Assembly: GCF_963576675.1 (NCBI RefSeq)
Contig: NC_088914.1
Span: 85,682,441 to 85,746,440, forward strand
DNA: 64,000 bases
Reading direction: 5' to 3'
DNA from: Euphorbia lathyris
Taxonomy: Eukaryota; Streptophyta; Magnoliopsida; Malpighiales; Euphorbiaceae
Below, in pieces: positions 1 to 12,118 of this stretch; the stretch's first letter is position 1, and every line of letters starts with the position of its first letter. The translations under genes and the position numbers were made by a program. The notes beneath the pieces are model-generated. The model did no database searches and was not told the origin of the DNA. It saw only the letters and a list, made by a program, of their open reading frames with translations.

Positions 1-936
1 ACACTCCGATGCCAAAGTCAGTAATATTTCTGAGAATAAACTGTAAGCACAAAAGTAGAGAATCAGTAAGTGTACCTCAATAGCTTGGGATGCAAGCTAT
101 TTATACTCATGTAGTTGTAACTCTTGGTAACTAGAAAGTCTCCATTAATGCCTCATTAATGGCGGTTACTGATCTTATTCAAGTATGACCGTTAGCTTAT
201 TAATGGGCTATTAGTTGCCTTTATTGGGAATCGGCTTGGCCGTTCCTTGGGCGTATCGATGTTTGACGGCGGGTCTCCCAAGGCGTTTGACCCTTTGAGG
301 CGTGTTGAGGAATCCATAGATCCGCCACCTATGAGTCTTGCTTTATACGCCATCTAGAGATTCGTCGGTGGATCCTTATCCATAAGAGTATTGATGGCGG
401 ATCCTTCATTCTTTATCTAATTATGCTTTTTCCCCATGTATGATATTTGGATGTTATGGAGATGTAGATGAACAGTCATGTCATTACTTATCTTTAATTG
501 CTATCAATTCTCCATTAATCCCAGCATTTATCTTTGAAACCCTCAGAGTTGGAGTATTCGAACAGTCAAGTCTTTATTCCCCTTTAATGGCTATTAATTG
601 CCATTTAATTGTATTTATTCCCATTCATGGATGGTAATAAAGGTGCCTTTTGGTATTCTTAGATTCGTCAAGGCGTATGTACGCTCTCCTTGAGAGCTAT
701 GGTGGGTTTCCACTACTCGCTCTCATCGGGCGTATCTCGTCATGGTCCACGTGGCGTGGCATAATGCTAGAGACTCCTTCATTTTCCTCATTATTGCATA
801 TTCACCCCTGCATTAATCCTGCATTAATTCCACATTAATCATACATAAATATCTCTTTTAGAAGGAATAATGGTTTGCCATTATTTCTATTAATTTTCCC
901 TTATTCCTTATTCAAGAATAATTTGGGTTGTTATCA
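1..936 (-). repeat. 3' LTR (truncated by window start)
   Basis: It matches 5966-6900 almost base for base. It ends in GTTATCA at 930-936, the inverse of the TGATAAC that opens the other LTR at 5898. About 68 bases of this copy are missing to the left. The short reading frames at 440-637 and 650-838 recur in the other LTR and are not genes. Confidence 0.9.
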
Positions 937-950
937 GAAGCCCCCCTAAA
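937..950 (-). other. polypurine tract of the gypsy element
   Basis: Read on the minus strand, this is a purine-rich run containing AGGGGGGC directly before the LTR start TGATAAC. It is the expected plus-strand primer site and fixes the element's orientation. Confidence 0.65.
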
Positions 951-1383
951 GGTATAAAAAGCTCTTTAGGGCTGTCTAAATGGTGTTTTATTTTTCTATC
1001 TTGGAGGAAAGTGGACCCGCCCTAGATGGGATCATATATGGATATGATGCACTTTTAGGGGTTTTTTTCTTCTTCGTGGATAGGTGGTCAGCTGTATTCA
1101 TTGTTAGCCTCTAGGGGCTTCTTGAGAGTTATATTTCCTTTAGAAAGGGAATAACCCGCCCTCTATGGGACCATTTGTTCCTACCGCATAGGATTATGAT
1201 TCATCTTAGGGACTTCTTTTCTTCAGTTCTGCCATATTGAGGAGAATGACCCGCCCTTAGGGATCAGTAAGAATGATCAGCCATTTAGGGACTTTTGCGC
1301 ATTTTGTGGAGGGTTTTGACACTCTAGGCATTTGCCTTTTTAGCCTTTACTCATTTTCCAAAGTATTTTTACTTTGCATTTGT

Positions 1384-1539
1384 GAAGGTGAGACTTCGTT
1401 ATTTCTATGATGAAGACGAGGATTCATTACTTGGATGAAGATGAGGCTTCATTGTTTGGATGAAGACGAGGCTTCATTATTTGGATGAAGACGAGGCTTC
1501 ATTATTTGGATGAAGACGAGGCTTCATTATTTGGATGAA
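1384..1539. repeat. 25-bp tandem repeat with built-in hairpin
   Basis: Five units of exactly 25 bp start at 1409, 1434, 1459, 1484 and 1509, with a decayed unit before (1384) and a partial one after. Each unit contains ATGAAG-acgagg-CTTCAT, a 6-bp stem with a 6-base loop. It lies in the 3' noncoding part of the gypsy element. Confidence 0.85.
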
Positions 1540-1689
1540 CCCTTTTCTTTCCAGAACTATTTTTACTAATGCATTATATCTTTTAGCAAGTAACTTTTTA
1601 GAATCTGGTTTACTTAGGATTTCTCCGATTGTTTAGGGTAGGTGGCCAGCCGTACCCCAATGTGTGAACCTTTTTGAAGGCTATAAGCT

Positions 1690-2110
1690 TTTATTCCTGG
1701 TGAGGAAGTTAAGCTACCCTAGGTGATCGATTGTTTCCTATCTTTGAGGTAAATCGATCCACCAGCGGGTCTTAATACTCTCCTTTTGAGAAGAATATTT
1801 GAGGGTGTAAAGAGCTCACGATTGAGAAACTTTTAACCTGTCCCTGACGGCGATCAATCGTTTCCTATCTTTGAGGTAGATCGATTCGCCGCTGAGATTA
1901 TTGTTCTCCTATATTTGAGGAGAAAGTTTAAGGTGTAATTTTCTCATGTTTGAGATAATTTTAACCCGCTTTTGATGGTGACCAATATTTTTCTTATCTT
2001 TGAGGAGAGAGTTGAGCTCATTTGAAAGCTCTTGAGAGTCTGTGTTTCTTATCTTTGTGGAAAGGGGATCCGCCCGTGATGGGGATCAATTGTCCTATCT
2101 TTTCATTCGC
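1690..2110. repeat. degenerate tandem repeats, 3' noncoding region
   Basis: The phrase cctatctttgaggta and variants recur near 1737, 1864, 1909, 1991 and 2047. They are accompanied by atcgat and cccgccc-type words that also appear at 1010-1260. The spacing is irregular. It looks like the decayed tandem-repeat spacer many plant gypsy elements have between pol and the 3' LTR. Confidence 0.5.
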
Positions 2111-3540
2111 CAGCCATTGGGTGTATATCACCTCTTTGATTGTATCCGCCTTCTTCAGCTTTGCTATTTCTTCTTCTATAGAATTTAGAAAGAAATAGAA
2201 CAAAACTAGGAAAATGAATATAAGAAATATGGCGAAAAAGAACAAATTATAAAATATAGGAGACTATAACAGTTTAATGCACATATAAGAATACGTAAAA
2301 TACTAATTTTCAGGCCCATGGTTCTGTCTTTTCTGAGCAACTAGAACCGCATCCTCAATGATGTTTAACTTATGAGTAATCACATCTGGGCTTACTCCTG
2401 TGGGGATCTCATTCTCCCATGCAAACATGCTTTCAGACTCAATGAGAACTTTTCGTAACATCCTCCTTGATCTTAGGTTTTAATCCTTTGGAGATCCACA
2501 CCAGCTTTCCATCAGCAATAAGGAACATTTCTGTGTCGCCCAAAGCTATAGTGACAAGTTCATCTTCCTCACCTTCGTCATCTTTAGATTGTGGGCGGAT
2601 CGATAGTGACGCCGAGTAGGTCTCTTGAACCACCTTTTGGTTCCCGCTAATCATTACTCCTCATTTGCTGGTGGGAATGTACATTGCCAGACGGCGGATG
2701 GAAATTAGGGCTGCAACCTCTGAGATGAACGGCCGCCCAAGAATGATGTTATAAGCTAATTGCCCATCCATAATAGAGAACTCCAGATCATCAATCCACG
2801 CTTGATCATCATCCGCCAACTTGCATTCCAAAGTTACCTGGCCCTTGGTCCGGATAGTGTGACCTCTGGTTATGACATTGCAAGAACTGCCCGTGTCTAC
2901 CATTACTCGCTTCATTTCATCTCCCATCCTTCAATCGTCATTGTTACTACCAACGCATTTGTATGTGGAGAGATTACTGGACCTATTCCTGCAAAAGGGG
3001 CAATTGAGGGATGTTTTATCCAGGGCGGATATTTTTGCTTTTTTCACGGGTGGCTGATACACTGGTCCATCTGCTATTACATTAATGACACTTTTGAATT
3101 TCTTTCTGGGATCTGTCTTCTGCTTGTCGTCTTGTTATTTGTTATTGTAGACAAATCTATCTAGTTTTCCAGCTCCCAGCAAGCTTCAAAATGTGGTGGC
3201 CATTTCTTCTATGGAACCTGTAATACGTCTTGGCGTTCCTTCCAACGGTTACATGCTCCCCTCCTTTGGGTTCGGGATATGTAATGTCCCGTTTATATTA
3301 CACTCTTCTCCTTTATATTGTGGCAAGTTGGAAGCTTTAAACCTTCTGTCCGCCTCGTACCACATGATCCGTGTTGTGAATGGCGAATTCCTGTTAACTG
3401 CACGGGCGTACCTTTCTGCATTGTTCTCTCATCTATCTAGAGCAGCATGCACTCGCCTTTCAATCTCATCATCCCTGTGTTCAGTGTTGAATCGTGGTGG
3501 TGAAGTCGGCTCTTAATCTTGATCTCGATCATGTGGAGGT
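2085..3540 (-). pseudogene. gag end, aspartic protease and RT N-terminus (gypsy)
   Basis: Reading the minus strand downward, a gag-like stretch (about 3480-3000) includes ERRVHAALDR, NSPFTTRIMWYEADRRF and later KKFKSVINVIADGP. It is followed by an aspartic protease with VDTGSSCNVI (active-site D-T-G) and NIILGRPF, ending near 2667. Next come FAWENEIPTGVSPDVITHKL (about 2420) and EEIAKLKKADTIKEV then TQWLAN (about 2180-2090), which is the usual start of gypsy RT. The frame breaks at about 2913, where WEMK and RVMVDTGSS are in different frames, and there are several stops. The RT catalytic YVDD segment does not follow; the homology ends near 2085. This is a dead copy. Confidence 0.8.
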
Positions 3541-3549
3541 TATGCTTGG

Positions 3550-4020
3550 AACTATGGTCTGACGCGGATGGATGTTGTCACAACCGCTGGAGCCATTTTA
3601 TCTAGCTTCGAATATCTTGTCTCCGCATCCTTCAACATTTTGCTAACATAATAGATGGGGAACTGTTGACCTTCTTCTTCTTGAATAACCACGGTGCACA
3701 TAGCTTTATCCATGATAGATAGATACAAATGCAGGTCTCCCCTTCAAATTGGTCTGCTCATCAAGGGTGGTTCTGCTAGGAATTGTTTTGTACATTGAAA
3801 TGCTTGTTGACAATCTTCTTAGTACGATGATCCGCCCGTTCAACCTCTGGATCTTTCTCACCCTTTGTGGGGCTTTTATTTAGGCGCTCTTTTCACCTTT
3901 CTCCTCATAGGGCTTTTATTTATATGGATTTTCTCTAACTCCTTTTTGGCTAATGACGTAGTCAAGGAATTTTTCTGAAGCGACTCTGAATGTACACTTC
4001 TCTGGATTGAGCTTTATTTT
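3550..4020 (-). pseudogene. RT C-terminal part and RNase H start (gypsy), misplaced upstream of gag
   Basis: The minus-strand translation gives KLNPEKCTFRVASEKFLDYV near 4010-3950, the conserved block just after the RT catalytic core. Lower down it gives LHLYLSIMDKAMCTVVIQEE, QQFPIYYVSKMLKDAETRYS and KMAPAVVTTSIRVRP.FQA, the start of the RNase H region. In-frame stops interrupt it. In transcript order this block precedes gag and protease, the reverse of the normal gag-PR-RT-RH order. A further unidentified minus-strand frame with two stops runs from about 4330 to 4051 just upstream. Confidence 0.75.
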
Positions 4021-5878
4021 TCATGCCAGTGTTTGGCACTGGTTGAAGTATTAGCGATTCCCTTGTACTTGTGGGTTAGTATTGAAAGAACTCCAGAAGT
4101 GGGGCATATCCTGTCCATTATTAAAAGATTGTGGTAAGGCATAAAAGCTATATTCACTTACCTTGGGGATCAATGGTTTGATCCATGGAACAAACTTCAT
4201 TGTGAAAGACTGTTTGGCCTCATTGGCAAATATCATGCACGATGCAATGTCTCTTTATGGAATTTTTAGTTCATCTTGGAATCAATTTAGTAATTCCTTC
4301 ACGTTGGTCCCTGACTCTAGAATGAACTTAGTCAAAGGATAAAACCAAGTAAATATTATATGCCAAACAAATTCATAATAGAATTTTATTCATGCTTGTG
4401 TTAATAATACCACGTATAACGGTCATAACCATAAAGATTACTACTGCACATAAATATTATAATGAATTCTTAATAAATAACCATAATGAAAATGGTTTAA
4501 GAACAATGTCCTTTTGTATTTCAATGCGCATTAATACTCAAGATAACATATTTATTTTAAACATCATAAAAGTTATGACATTCTATATTGAGTAAGATAT
4601 CTTACATAGTTGCTATTTACTTGCAATCAATATTGTGCATCCATGCATTAATGGCATTCAGAGATCATTAATGCCTTGTTTGGATGAAGTGTAATTAAAG
4701 TAAGACAAATGATGGTTTAATAATGTAGTTATATATGAAACTACTCTTATATCATTTCATTTGTATAAATAAAATAAAATACAAAGGGTAATTTTGGTAC
4801 ATGTACCATGATTCTCCTCCAATTTGGGGTGTAAGGAAAATTGCTCAAAATTCATCATCACCTACCTTCATATACCATCATCCAAACAATCTCTAAGGAA
4901 CTGTCATGTATATCCTAAGAATTTTGCATAAATTAATGTTCTGATCCGAAACTTACACTTGCACTATTTTGTAGTTAGCTCAGGGTATGAAAGTTTCGTT
5001 TATCCAAATTGGTAATTCATCATCCCATAATGGCTTTAATAGTTAGGGACAATTACATGATAATCACAAATAGATTCAATATGTTCAAGTCTCTTACGTT
5101 GGTAAAAGAAATTCTAATAATGTCAGATAAACAATTTTTATATGAATAAACACATCCTTGTAAAAAAGGGAATGAAATAACTGTTTGACAAAACAATATT
5201 CAAGAATATGAATTTCTGATATTAAAAGTACTATATATGAAAAAAGCCATACATAGATGGTGAATTATACAAGAAAAACCAAATATGATTTTTTTTTGTA
5301 ATTTCTTCTAATAGTTATATGCATGTTCATCCAAAAGACTGATCAGACCTAAATCATTTGTAATTACATGAGCCTTTTATGATATCTTAATATTAAGTGG
5401 TAAAATCACCTTGAATGGATGAATTTTTTATAAAATTCCAAGATTACGGATCTTATACATGCATCTTATACTAATTCAATGATAAAAGCCTATTACACTT
5501 GTCATGCATAAAAATATGAGACATATTAAGCATGTAAGATTTAATGAAAGATCTATGACTTTATCTTTCACAATTTATTAGATTTATCATAATAACATAA
5601 ATGATATTCATAGCACTTCATAAGGGTAAGGAATTTCAAATTTCTTTAATTAAAAATGGAACAAGAAAGGAGAAGAAACTTATCTTGTTTATCATAAAAT
5701 TCCAGATTTAATGTAGAAAACTCATTCTCACCAATATATAGAGAACCTTATCTTTGGATAGATTTGTTTGTACTGATTGAGCCAAGGTTTGAGATTGTGA
5801 TTTCTATTCCGTTGACTCCATTATTTTGTTCTTTTTGAAACTCTGTACAATCAAGATTTTGTGATCTTCTATTTCGAT
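4021..5878 (-). other. long AT-rich leader of the gypsy element
   Basis: This is about 1.8 kb between the primer-binding site and the first coding fragment. Apart from the unidentified stop-containing frame at 4051-4330, no coding similarity is visible. The sequence is AT-rich with scattered homopolymers. Confidence 0.5.
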
Positions 5879-5897
5879 CCACGCTCACCGCACCAAT
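5879..5897 (-). other. candidate primer-binding site
   Basis: Immediately inside the 5' LTR the minus strand reads attggtgcggtgagcgtgg. The first two or three bases after the LTR are followed by TGG, as in tRNA-primed elements. I cannot name the tRNA with certainty. Confidence 0.5.
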
Positions 5898-6900
5898 TGA
5901 TAACGTGTGAAAAAATCATTGATCGGAGCACTTCCCTGTGAGGCGCCGTTGGGATCGGCCGGGGACACTCCGATGCCAAAGTCAGTAATATTTCTGAGAA
6001 TAAACTGTAAGCACAAGAGTAGAGAATCAGTAAGTGTACCTCAACAGCTTAGGATGCAAGCTATTTATACTCATGTAGTTGTAACTCTTGGTAACTAGAA
6101 AGTCTCCATTAATGCCTCATTAATGGCGGTTACTGATCTTATTCAAGTATGACCGTTAGCTTATTAATGGGCTATTAGTTGCCTTTATTGGGAATCGACT
6201 TGGCCGTTCATTGGGCGTATCGATGTTTGACGGCGGGTCTCCCAAGGCGTTTGACCCTTTGAGGCGTGTTGAGGAATCCATAGATCCGCCACCTATGAGT
6301 CTTGCTTTATACGCCATCTGGAGATTCGTCGGTGGATCCTTATCCATAAGAGTATTGATGGCGGATCCTTCATTCTTTATCTAATTATCCTTTTTCCCCA
6401 TGTATGATATTTAGATGTTATGGAGATGTAGATGAACAGTCATGTCATTACTTATCTTTAATTGCTATCAATTCTCCATTAATCCCAGCATTTATCCTTG
6501 AAACCCTCAGAGTTGGAGTATTCGAACAGTCAAGTCTTTATTCCCCTTTAATGGCTATTAATTGCCATTTAATTGTATTTATTCCTATTCATGGATGGTA
6601 ATAAAGGCGCCTTTTGGTATGCTTAGATCCGTCAAGGCGTATGTACGCTCTCCTTGAGAGCTATGGCGGGTTTCCACTACTCGCTCTCATCGGGCGTATC
6701 TCGTCATGGTCCACGTGGCGTGGCATAATGCTAGAGACTCCTTCATTTTCCTCAGTATTGCATATTCACCTCTGCATTAATCCTGCATTAATTCCACATT
6801 AATCATACATAAATATCTCTTTTAGAAGGAATAATGGTTTGCCATTATTTCTATTAATTTTCCCTTATTCCTTATTCAATAATAATTTGGGTTGTTATCA
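5898..6900 (-). repeat. 5' LTR, complete, 1003 bp
   Basis: It starts TGATAAC at 5898 and ends GTTATCA at 6900. It is aligned over its length with 1-936 with only scattered substitutions, which suggests a fairly recent insertion relative to the decay of the coding part. Confidence 0.9.
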
Positions 6901-9162
6901 CAAGTGTACTTGACGCTTACAAACTCCCCGTGTAAAGAATTAAGCAAAAAAACTCAACTTTTTGATAATAATAATAATGTGGAATCCATTACTAAAAAAT
7001 GAGAAAGAAACTTAAAATGGTAATCATGACAAAACATGATTTATAATTGAAATAAATTTTATCGTAAGTATAATGTTTCAATATCTCTTTAATTATGTTT
7101 TTAATATGTCTCAAACTTCAATGAGCAACTATTATGTGAAATTTTACATTTATTCATACAAAAAATGCATAAAAATAAAAAAAATCAATCAATATGAGTT
7201 ACATAAACACAAATAAAAAAAACAGTGAATTGGAAATACTCTAACTCCAATTAAACCTAATAATTGAATTCATATAAAGCCGAAAATCTAAATTTTAGTT
7301 GGAGTTAACAATCGAAACGATTACACCTAGCAACTTATTAAAAAGAAATGAAAATATACAAAATCTTTATTTTAGTCCTTTGAAAAAAACACAAATAAAA
7401 AAGAAAACATAAATAAGGCAGCGAGAAGTGTGAGCAACACAATTGAGAACAAAATAACTAATACATATGAAAAAAAATCGAATAATTACATTCAGAAACA
7501 TAATGATTTCTTGTAATTTTTTACACATTTGTTTTTCCCGATTTCAGTTGTTCATGTCTTTTCTATTTCCACCAGATTTCTTCAATTAGAGATATCCAAG
7601 TCTAAATTCTCTAAATTCCTAAAGAAAATGCTATTAATACAGTTTATCAATAGAACTCGCTCCTAAATAAATCTGAATCTCTTAATGAAGTAAGAACAAA
7701 ATTATAAGACTGTATTATTTGAAGTAAAAACAGAAGTATAAGATTAAGAACAAAACTAATACATAATCAAAATTAAAGGTTGAGGAGGTCTTTGATTTTC
7801 AGTGGCCAATGAATATAATGATGGAATATTATTGTTTGGCTCTTTCGTGGAAAATTACGGGCGTACCAGAGAATTATAGTATTCTCAAACTATAGTATGA
7901 AATTGAGTGCAGTTTCTGACTTCTACGTAACAAATGAAATTGCGCCTAACTAATCTTCTAATTATCAAATGATTGTATGGAATAAAGAGACCGTAAAATT
8001 CCAAAGATTCGATTATCAAAACGATACCGACCTTACAGAAATGATTGAACAACAAATAAAATAAAAATATACTGGGAAATGAATGAACTTTGGATCTGAA
8101 AATTGAAACTAAGAGAACAACTGATAATTATAAAAATCCTGAAATCTAGAGATAATTTGCTAGAGTTTTGCTTGTGTGTGTTGAGTTGTTGAGTTGGGTT
8201 GTTGTCATCGTGATTTCTTCATTTTATAGATGTTGGAGGTAACTTCCTGCTTCTTTCCACTAATCCACGTTCTCCATCACATTGAGTAACCACTCCATTT
8301 TGACTTCCACGATGAAATTGATTATGACGCTTTCTAACTTTTCTGCATTTTAATTGGCTCGTAAAAATACACGTTAAAATATTAATTGACCTTCTGATGT
8401 CCCTTTGATTTACCTTAGGTTCCCCTTGAGGTTCACCTTAGAAAATAGTTTTCCTCCGGTATTCACTATTGGAAAATCTATTTAGATGTAAGTTAGGCCA
8501 ATTAATATATTAAAAATAATTAAAAGCAAAAAATTTATTTACGGTGCAAACAATTATATATCATGCTTTTTATATAGATTTATTTGTAACTTTTGAATTT
8601 CCTTCGGTTTGTGTTTTTTCATCTTCCTATAACTATTTTTTTTTTTGTAGAAATCTTCCTATAACTATTACTTTCTTTTATTATTATTTTTTTTTTATAA
8701 TAATTATTTTCTTTTATTAATTTAATTAATGTGTTACTAATTGATAATAAATAATGTGTTAATATAGTATTAATGATACAAAGATAGTTAAAATTCATTT
8801 ATTCTTTTTACTCCTATGATAACAACTACGTTCAAAAGCCTTAAAAGCACTTCTTGTAAATTCTCTCGGTTTCCGTTTCGTAAAATTAAAACTTCCTATG
8901 AAATTAGGGTTAATTTTACCCATTTCCCCAAGAGAAATTGAAGGGTCCCACCTAATGTCACCGAATGAAATCATCCAAATACGCACAAACTACATAACAT
9001 AAACCCTGCAGTGCTATAACATACTCCAAGAAGCCAAAACCAAACACCAAACAAACCCCCAAATCAAAAACCCTAATTCCAAATTCTCTATTCTCTGACC
9101 CAGGCCAGAGGACTTGCTTGCTAGGGTTCATCAAACTCTCGATCTCCATCTCGATCTCGATA
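6901..9162. other. intergenic, AT-rich
   Basis: I see no gene, RNA gene or clearly delimited transposon here. It has A/T homopolymers (8630-8720). The end of the interval (about 8940-9160) is likely promoter and 5' leader of the downstream OB-fold gene, with the plant leader-like word aaaccctaattcc at 9069. Confidence 0.5.
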
Positions 9163-10977
9163 ATGGCCACAGCGGAGAAGCGAAAGCCTGTCTTCATCAA
9201 GGTAGAAGAACTTAAGCCCGGCACTACCGGCCATAATCTCATCGTCAAAGTAGTCAACTCTAAGGCTGTTCCGGTCCCTAAGCCCCGCCGCGCTCCTATG
9301 TCTCTGAATACTCGTCCTGCCCGTCCCGCCCGTATTTCCGAGTGTCTCGTTGGTGACGATACTGGTGCTATCGTCTTCACCGCTCGCAATGAACAAGGTT
9401 CGTCTAATTTTTTTTCTCTCTCTGTTTTTTGCAGCTTCATGAGTTTTTTTTTTTTTTTGTTGAGTATATGGAAGATGAACTGATGTAGAGCTTTCGATCA
9501 TCTGATATATTTGGTTTTTAACTTGATAAACATAGAACTGATAGATTTGGGTGTGATTGTATTTTCTATTGTTTTGCCCCCTCAACTTCAGAATGTTTAC
9601 CAAGCTCTCTTTCTAGTTAGGGATAAGTTACTAAAATGGACGCATGGTTTTTGGAGAAGTATCAATTTAGGCTCTACTTACAAAATAGCAATAATATATG
9701 CTTAACCTTTAAAAAAGTATCAATTTAGACCTCCAGGAAGTATTGGACACGTCATTCCTATTACCCAGTTAAGAACTTAATGACGTGTCTCATTCCGTTA
9801 TAGAGGCCTAAATTGGTACATTTTTTAAACGTTAAGCCTATATTGGTGCTATTTTGTACGACGAGCCTAAATGGATACTTTCCCAAAAACTATAGGCCTA
9901 TTTTTTTGTAACTTATCCCTTCTAGTTAAAAAGCACCTTAATGTTAAGCTTGTTTTGAGCTAATATATTATGGAAAAACTTAAATGATGGTTGTTTAGGT
10001 TCCTTTCATTTTGAAGGACTTTGTGACGATGTAAGAGTTGTCATTTATATCATTTTTATTGTATATAATTATGTGCAATAAATAAATAGATCACAATTAT
10101 GACATGATAACCTGTTTTGACACCTCTAAGTTAAGCTAAATTTTGGCCAAAATTATTTCTGACTGAAAATTCAGATGCATATTGAGTCTGAGAATTGTGG
10201 ATTCTGAATTAGGATACGTTGTGCTAGTGGCTAACGGCTTCATTTAATTGATTGAAGGTTTTGTGCCCCCATTGAGTTTATATATGTTTGATTCATTCAC
10301 TTAAGTTTGATGCTTTAATGGATCATTTGATTGTTGGTCTCATTTTGGGTTAAAATTCTGAAGTGGATTGATTTGGAAAGTTCATCTCTAGCATGGACCG
10401 CATATCTTGATGTTGCGGGAATTTTTCTTTGTAGCTCGACTTTTTCCTCTTTTTCTGCTTACATGTTCCCATATCCTTGTTTTTTTCTATCAATCCCTTG
10501 TTCCCCCTCCCCCCAACAAATCCTGAATTCAAGTTGATCATGTTTTGCCCTGATTCTAAATATTGGTCCTTGTCTCATGGACCGCACATCGCTCATTCAA
10601 CCCTTAGAGTTTAGAAGCTTAGGAGTTAGTAGATCTCATCTCTAGCATGGTCATGCACATGAGACATCTAATACGCCAGGATATTTTCATACGGTTTTTC
10701 ATTTTCTTATGCGGATCTTTATCGGGTATTGATTATTAGTTGCTATATCTCTTCACCATGTTCTTAACTCCAAGCCATATTTTATGCAGTTGATCTTATG
10801 AACCCTGGTGGCACTGTAATCCTGCGTAATGCAAAGATTGACATGTTCAAAGGGTCGATGAGGCTAGCAGTAGACAAATGGGGACGTGTCGAAGTTACCG
10901 AACCGGAAAGTTTTGATGTTAAAGAACAGAACAATCTTTCCCTGGTTGAGTATGAACTAGTGACTGTTCAAGGATGA
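9163..10977 (+). CDS. OB-fold nucleic-acid-binding protein, At4g28440-like
   Basis: Two coding exons, 9163-9397 and 10790-10977, join at AAG/GTTCGT and ATGCAG/TTGATC to give 140 codons before TGA at 10975. The start is the ATG of MATAEKRKPVF; no in-frame ATG lies upstream. The product is a small single-domain OB fold: KVEELKPGTTGHNL, RISECLVGDDTGAIVFTARN, then DLMNPGGTVILRNAKIDMFK, GSMRLAVDKWGRVE and NNLSLVEYELV. It resembles plant At4g28440-type proteins, distantly like the OB folds of single-strand DNA binding proteins such as SOSS-B. Its partner and precise function are not established. A charged VPVPKPRRAPMSLNTRP loop in the N-terminal half looks flexible. The 1392-bp intron holds a Mutator-type MITE. 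Confidence 0.9.
9620..9919. mobile_element. Mutator-type foldback MITE in intron, 9-bp TSD
   Basis: This is a 300-bp palindrome starting GGGATAAGTTAC and ending in its inverse, with arms of about 100 bp. It is flanked by the perfect direct repeat TTCTAGTTA at 9611-9619 and 9920-9928. Its arm words (taggcttaacgtt, accaatataggc) recur in the larger element at 18927-19833, so the two belong to one family. Confidence 0.9.
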
Positions 10978-11489
10978 TTAGAGTCTAAAAAGGGGTGAAT
11001 ATTTTGGGAATTTAGTGAAGAAATTATTTTGTTACTAGCTTATGGACTGTTATATTAAGAGACAGATGTTGGGGCATGGTATAAATTTTTTTTTTTGGGT
11101 AAGCTGTAATTTTCAATCTCAGTATGGGAATATTTAAGTTTATCAGAATGGGAATTTAGTGTCTGAATTTATTTTAGGCTGTCAAAATTCTCAGTTAATT
11201 AATTGATGGTTATTGTATTTGATCTAGATTTTTGGATTAATGTGCAGTTTATTTATTAATCTGACGATAATTATAAATATTGGAACTGTGAAATTTGACC
11301 TTTCATTTCATTATTTCAAAGCATTCCTTCTTCATTGATATTTGAGTTTACTTAATTGCAAAATTAATAAAAGCTTTAAAATGCACTTCGCAAATTGGTT
11401 ATTTTTTACTTAATTGTCTTAATTTTTTAAAATTTTATTTTTGATTTTTTAATTACCAAACAGTAATTTTAATATTTTTTAATTAATAA

Positions 11490-11742
11490 AAAATACCCTT
11501 CAATTCCATATAAGTCATTGTAGGGTATTTAATACAAATTAAGTAGTATAATTAATATAGAGTAATATTAATGAATTTATATTGATTAATTAAAAAAAAA
11601 GTCTCTCTCGTGTAATGATTGGTGAATAAGTTTTGGAATATTAAAAAAAAAAAAGTACAGACGAAGATAAGAATTTAATGTTTAGACCAAAAAACTAAAC
11701 TAAAAATACTAGAATGACCTATATAAGGGAATATGAGTAATA
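11490..11742. mobile_element. decayed Stowaway-like MITE
   Basis: It is a diverged relative of 11824-12118. Shared words in the same order are ttaatgaatttatattg, a gtgtaatgattggtgaat-like block, and aatgtttagaccaaaaaact. The ends (cccttcaattccatata and tatataagggaat) are imperfect inverses. Confidence 0.5.
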
Positions 11743-11823
11743 TTTTTTTATAATTACAAAGAACTTTAAATTATTATTATTTATAGTTTATTTATTCCAA
11801 TCGATCAATTAGACATAATTTAA

Positions 11824-12118
11824 TACATCTTCCGTCCCATTATCATTATTAAATCATTCCAGAGGTTTTTATACAAATTAAGAAATTAACTAAGAAATAC
11901 AATAATATAGAATTAAATTAATGAATTTATATTGGTTAATTTTTAAAAATTCTTTTATTTAATGGTCGGGGAATAAGCATTGAAATGTTAAAAAACACAT
12001 GTACATAAAATCAAGACAAAATTTTAATGTTTGGACCGAAAAACTAAACTAGAAATTTTTTAAGAACTAAAATAATTTATATTTTAAAACGATTTATATA
12101 ATGGCACAGAGAGAGTAT
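11824..12118. mobile_element. Stowaway-like (Tc1/mariner) MITE
   Basis: It opens with cttccgtcccattat and closes with ataatggcacagagagagta, decayed versions of the common plant Stowaway ends. TA lies at both boundaries, and the length of about 295 bp is typical. Confidence 0.6.

Larger units (their letters stand above)
1..6900 (-). mobile_element. Ty3/gypsy-type LTR retrotransposon, permuted, left end cut
   Basis: Direct repeats at 1-936 and 5898-6900 are near-identical LTRs with matching ends TGATAAC and GTTATCA. The polypurine tract lies next to the left LTR and a primer-binding-like site next to the right LTR, so the element reads on the minus strand: the right LTR is 5' and the left LTR is 3'. 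The 5 kb interior holds gag, protease, reverse transcriptase and RNase H fragments but no integrase that I can see. The first bases of the 3' LTR copy lie outside the window, so no target duplication can be checked. The element is defective: all its frames carry stops and a frameshift. Confidence 0.85.

Noticed and set aside
1384..1539. CRISPR-like array
   Set aside because: Units are contiguous without spacers and lie in a plant retrotransposon.
8958..9603. Two 160-residue minus-strand frames opposite the OB-fold exon
   Set aside because: They overlap a conserved spliced exon on the plus strand and have no recognisable domain.
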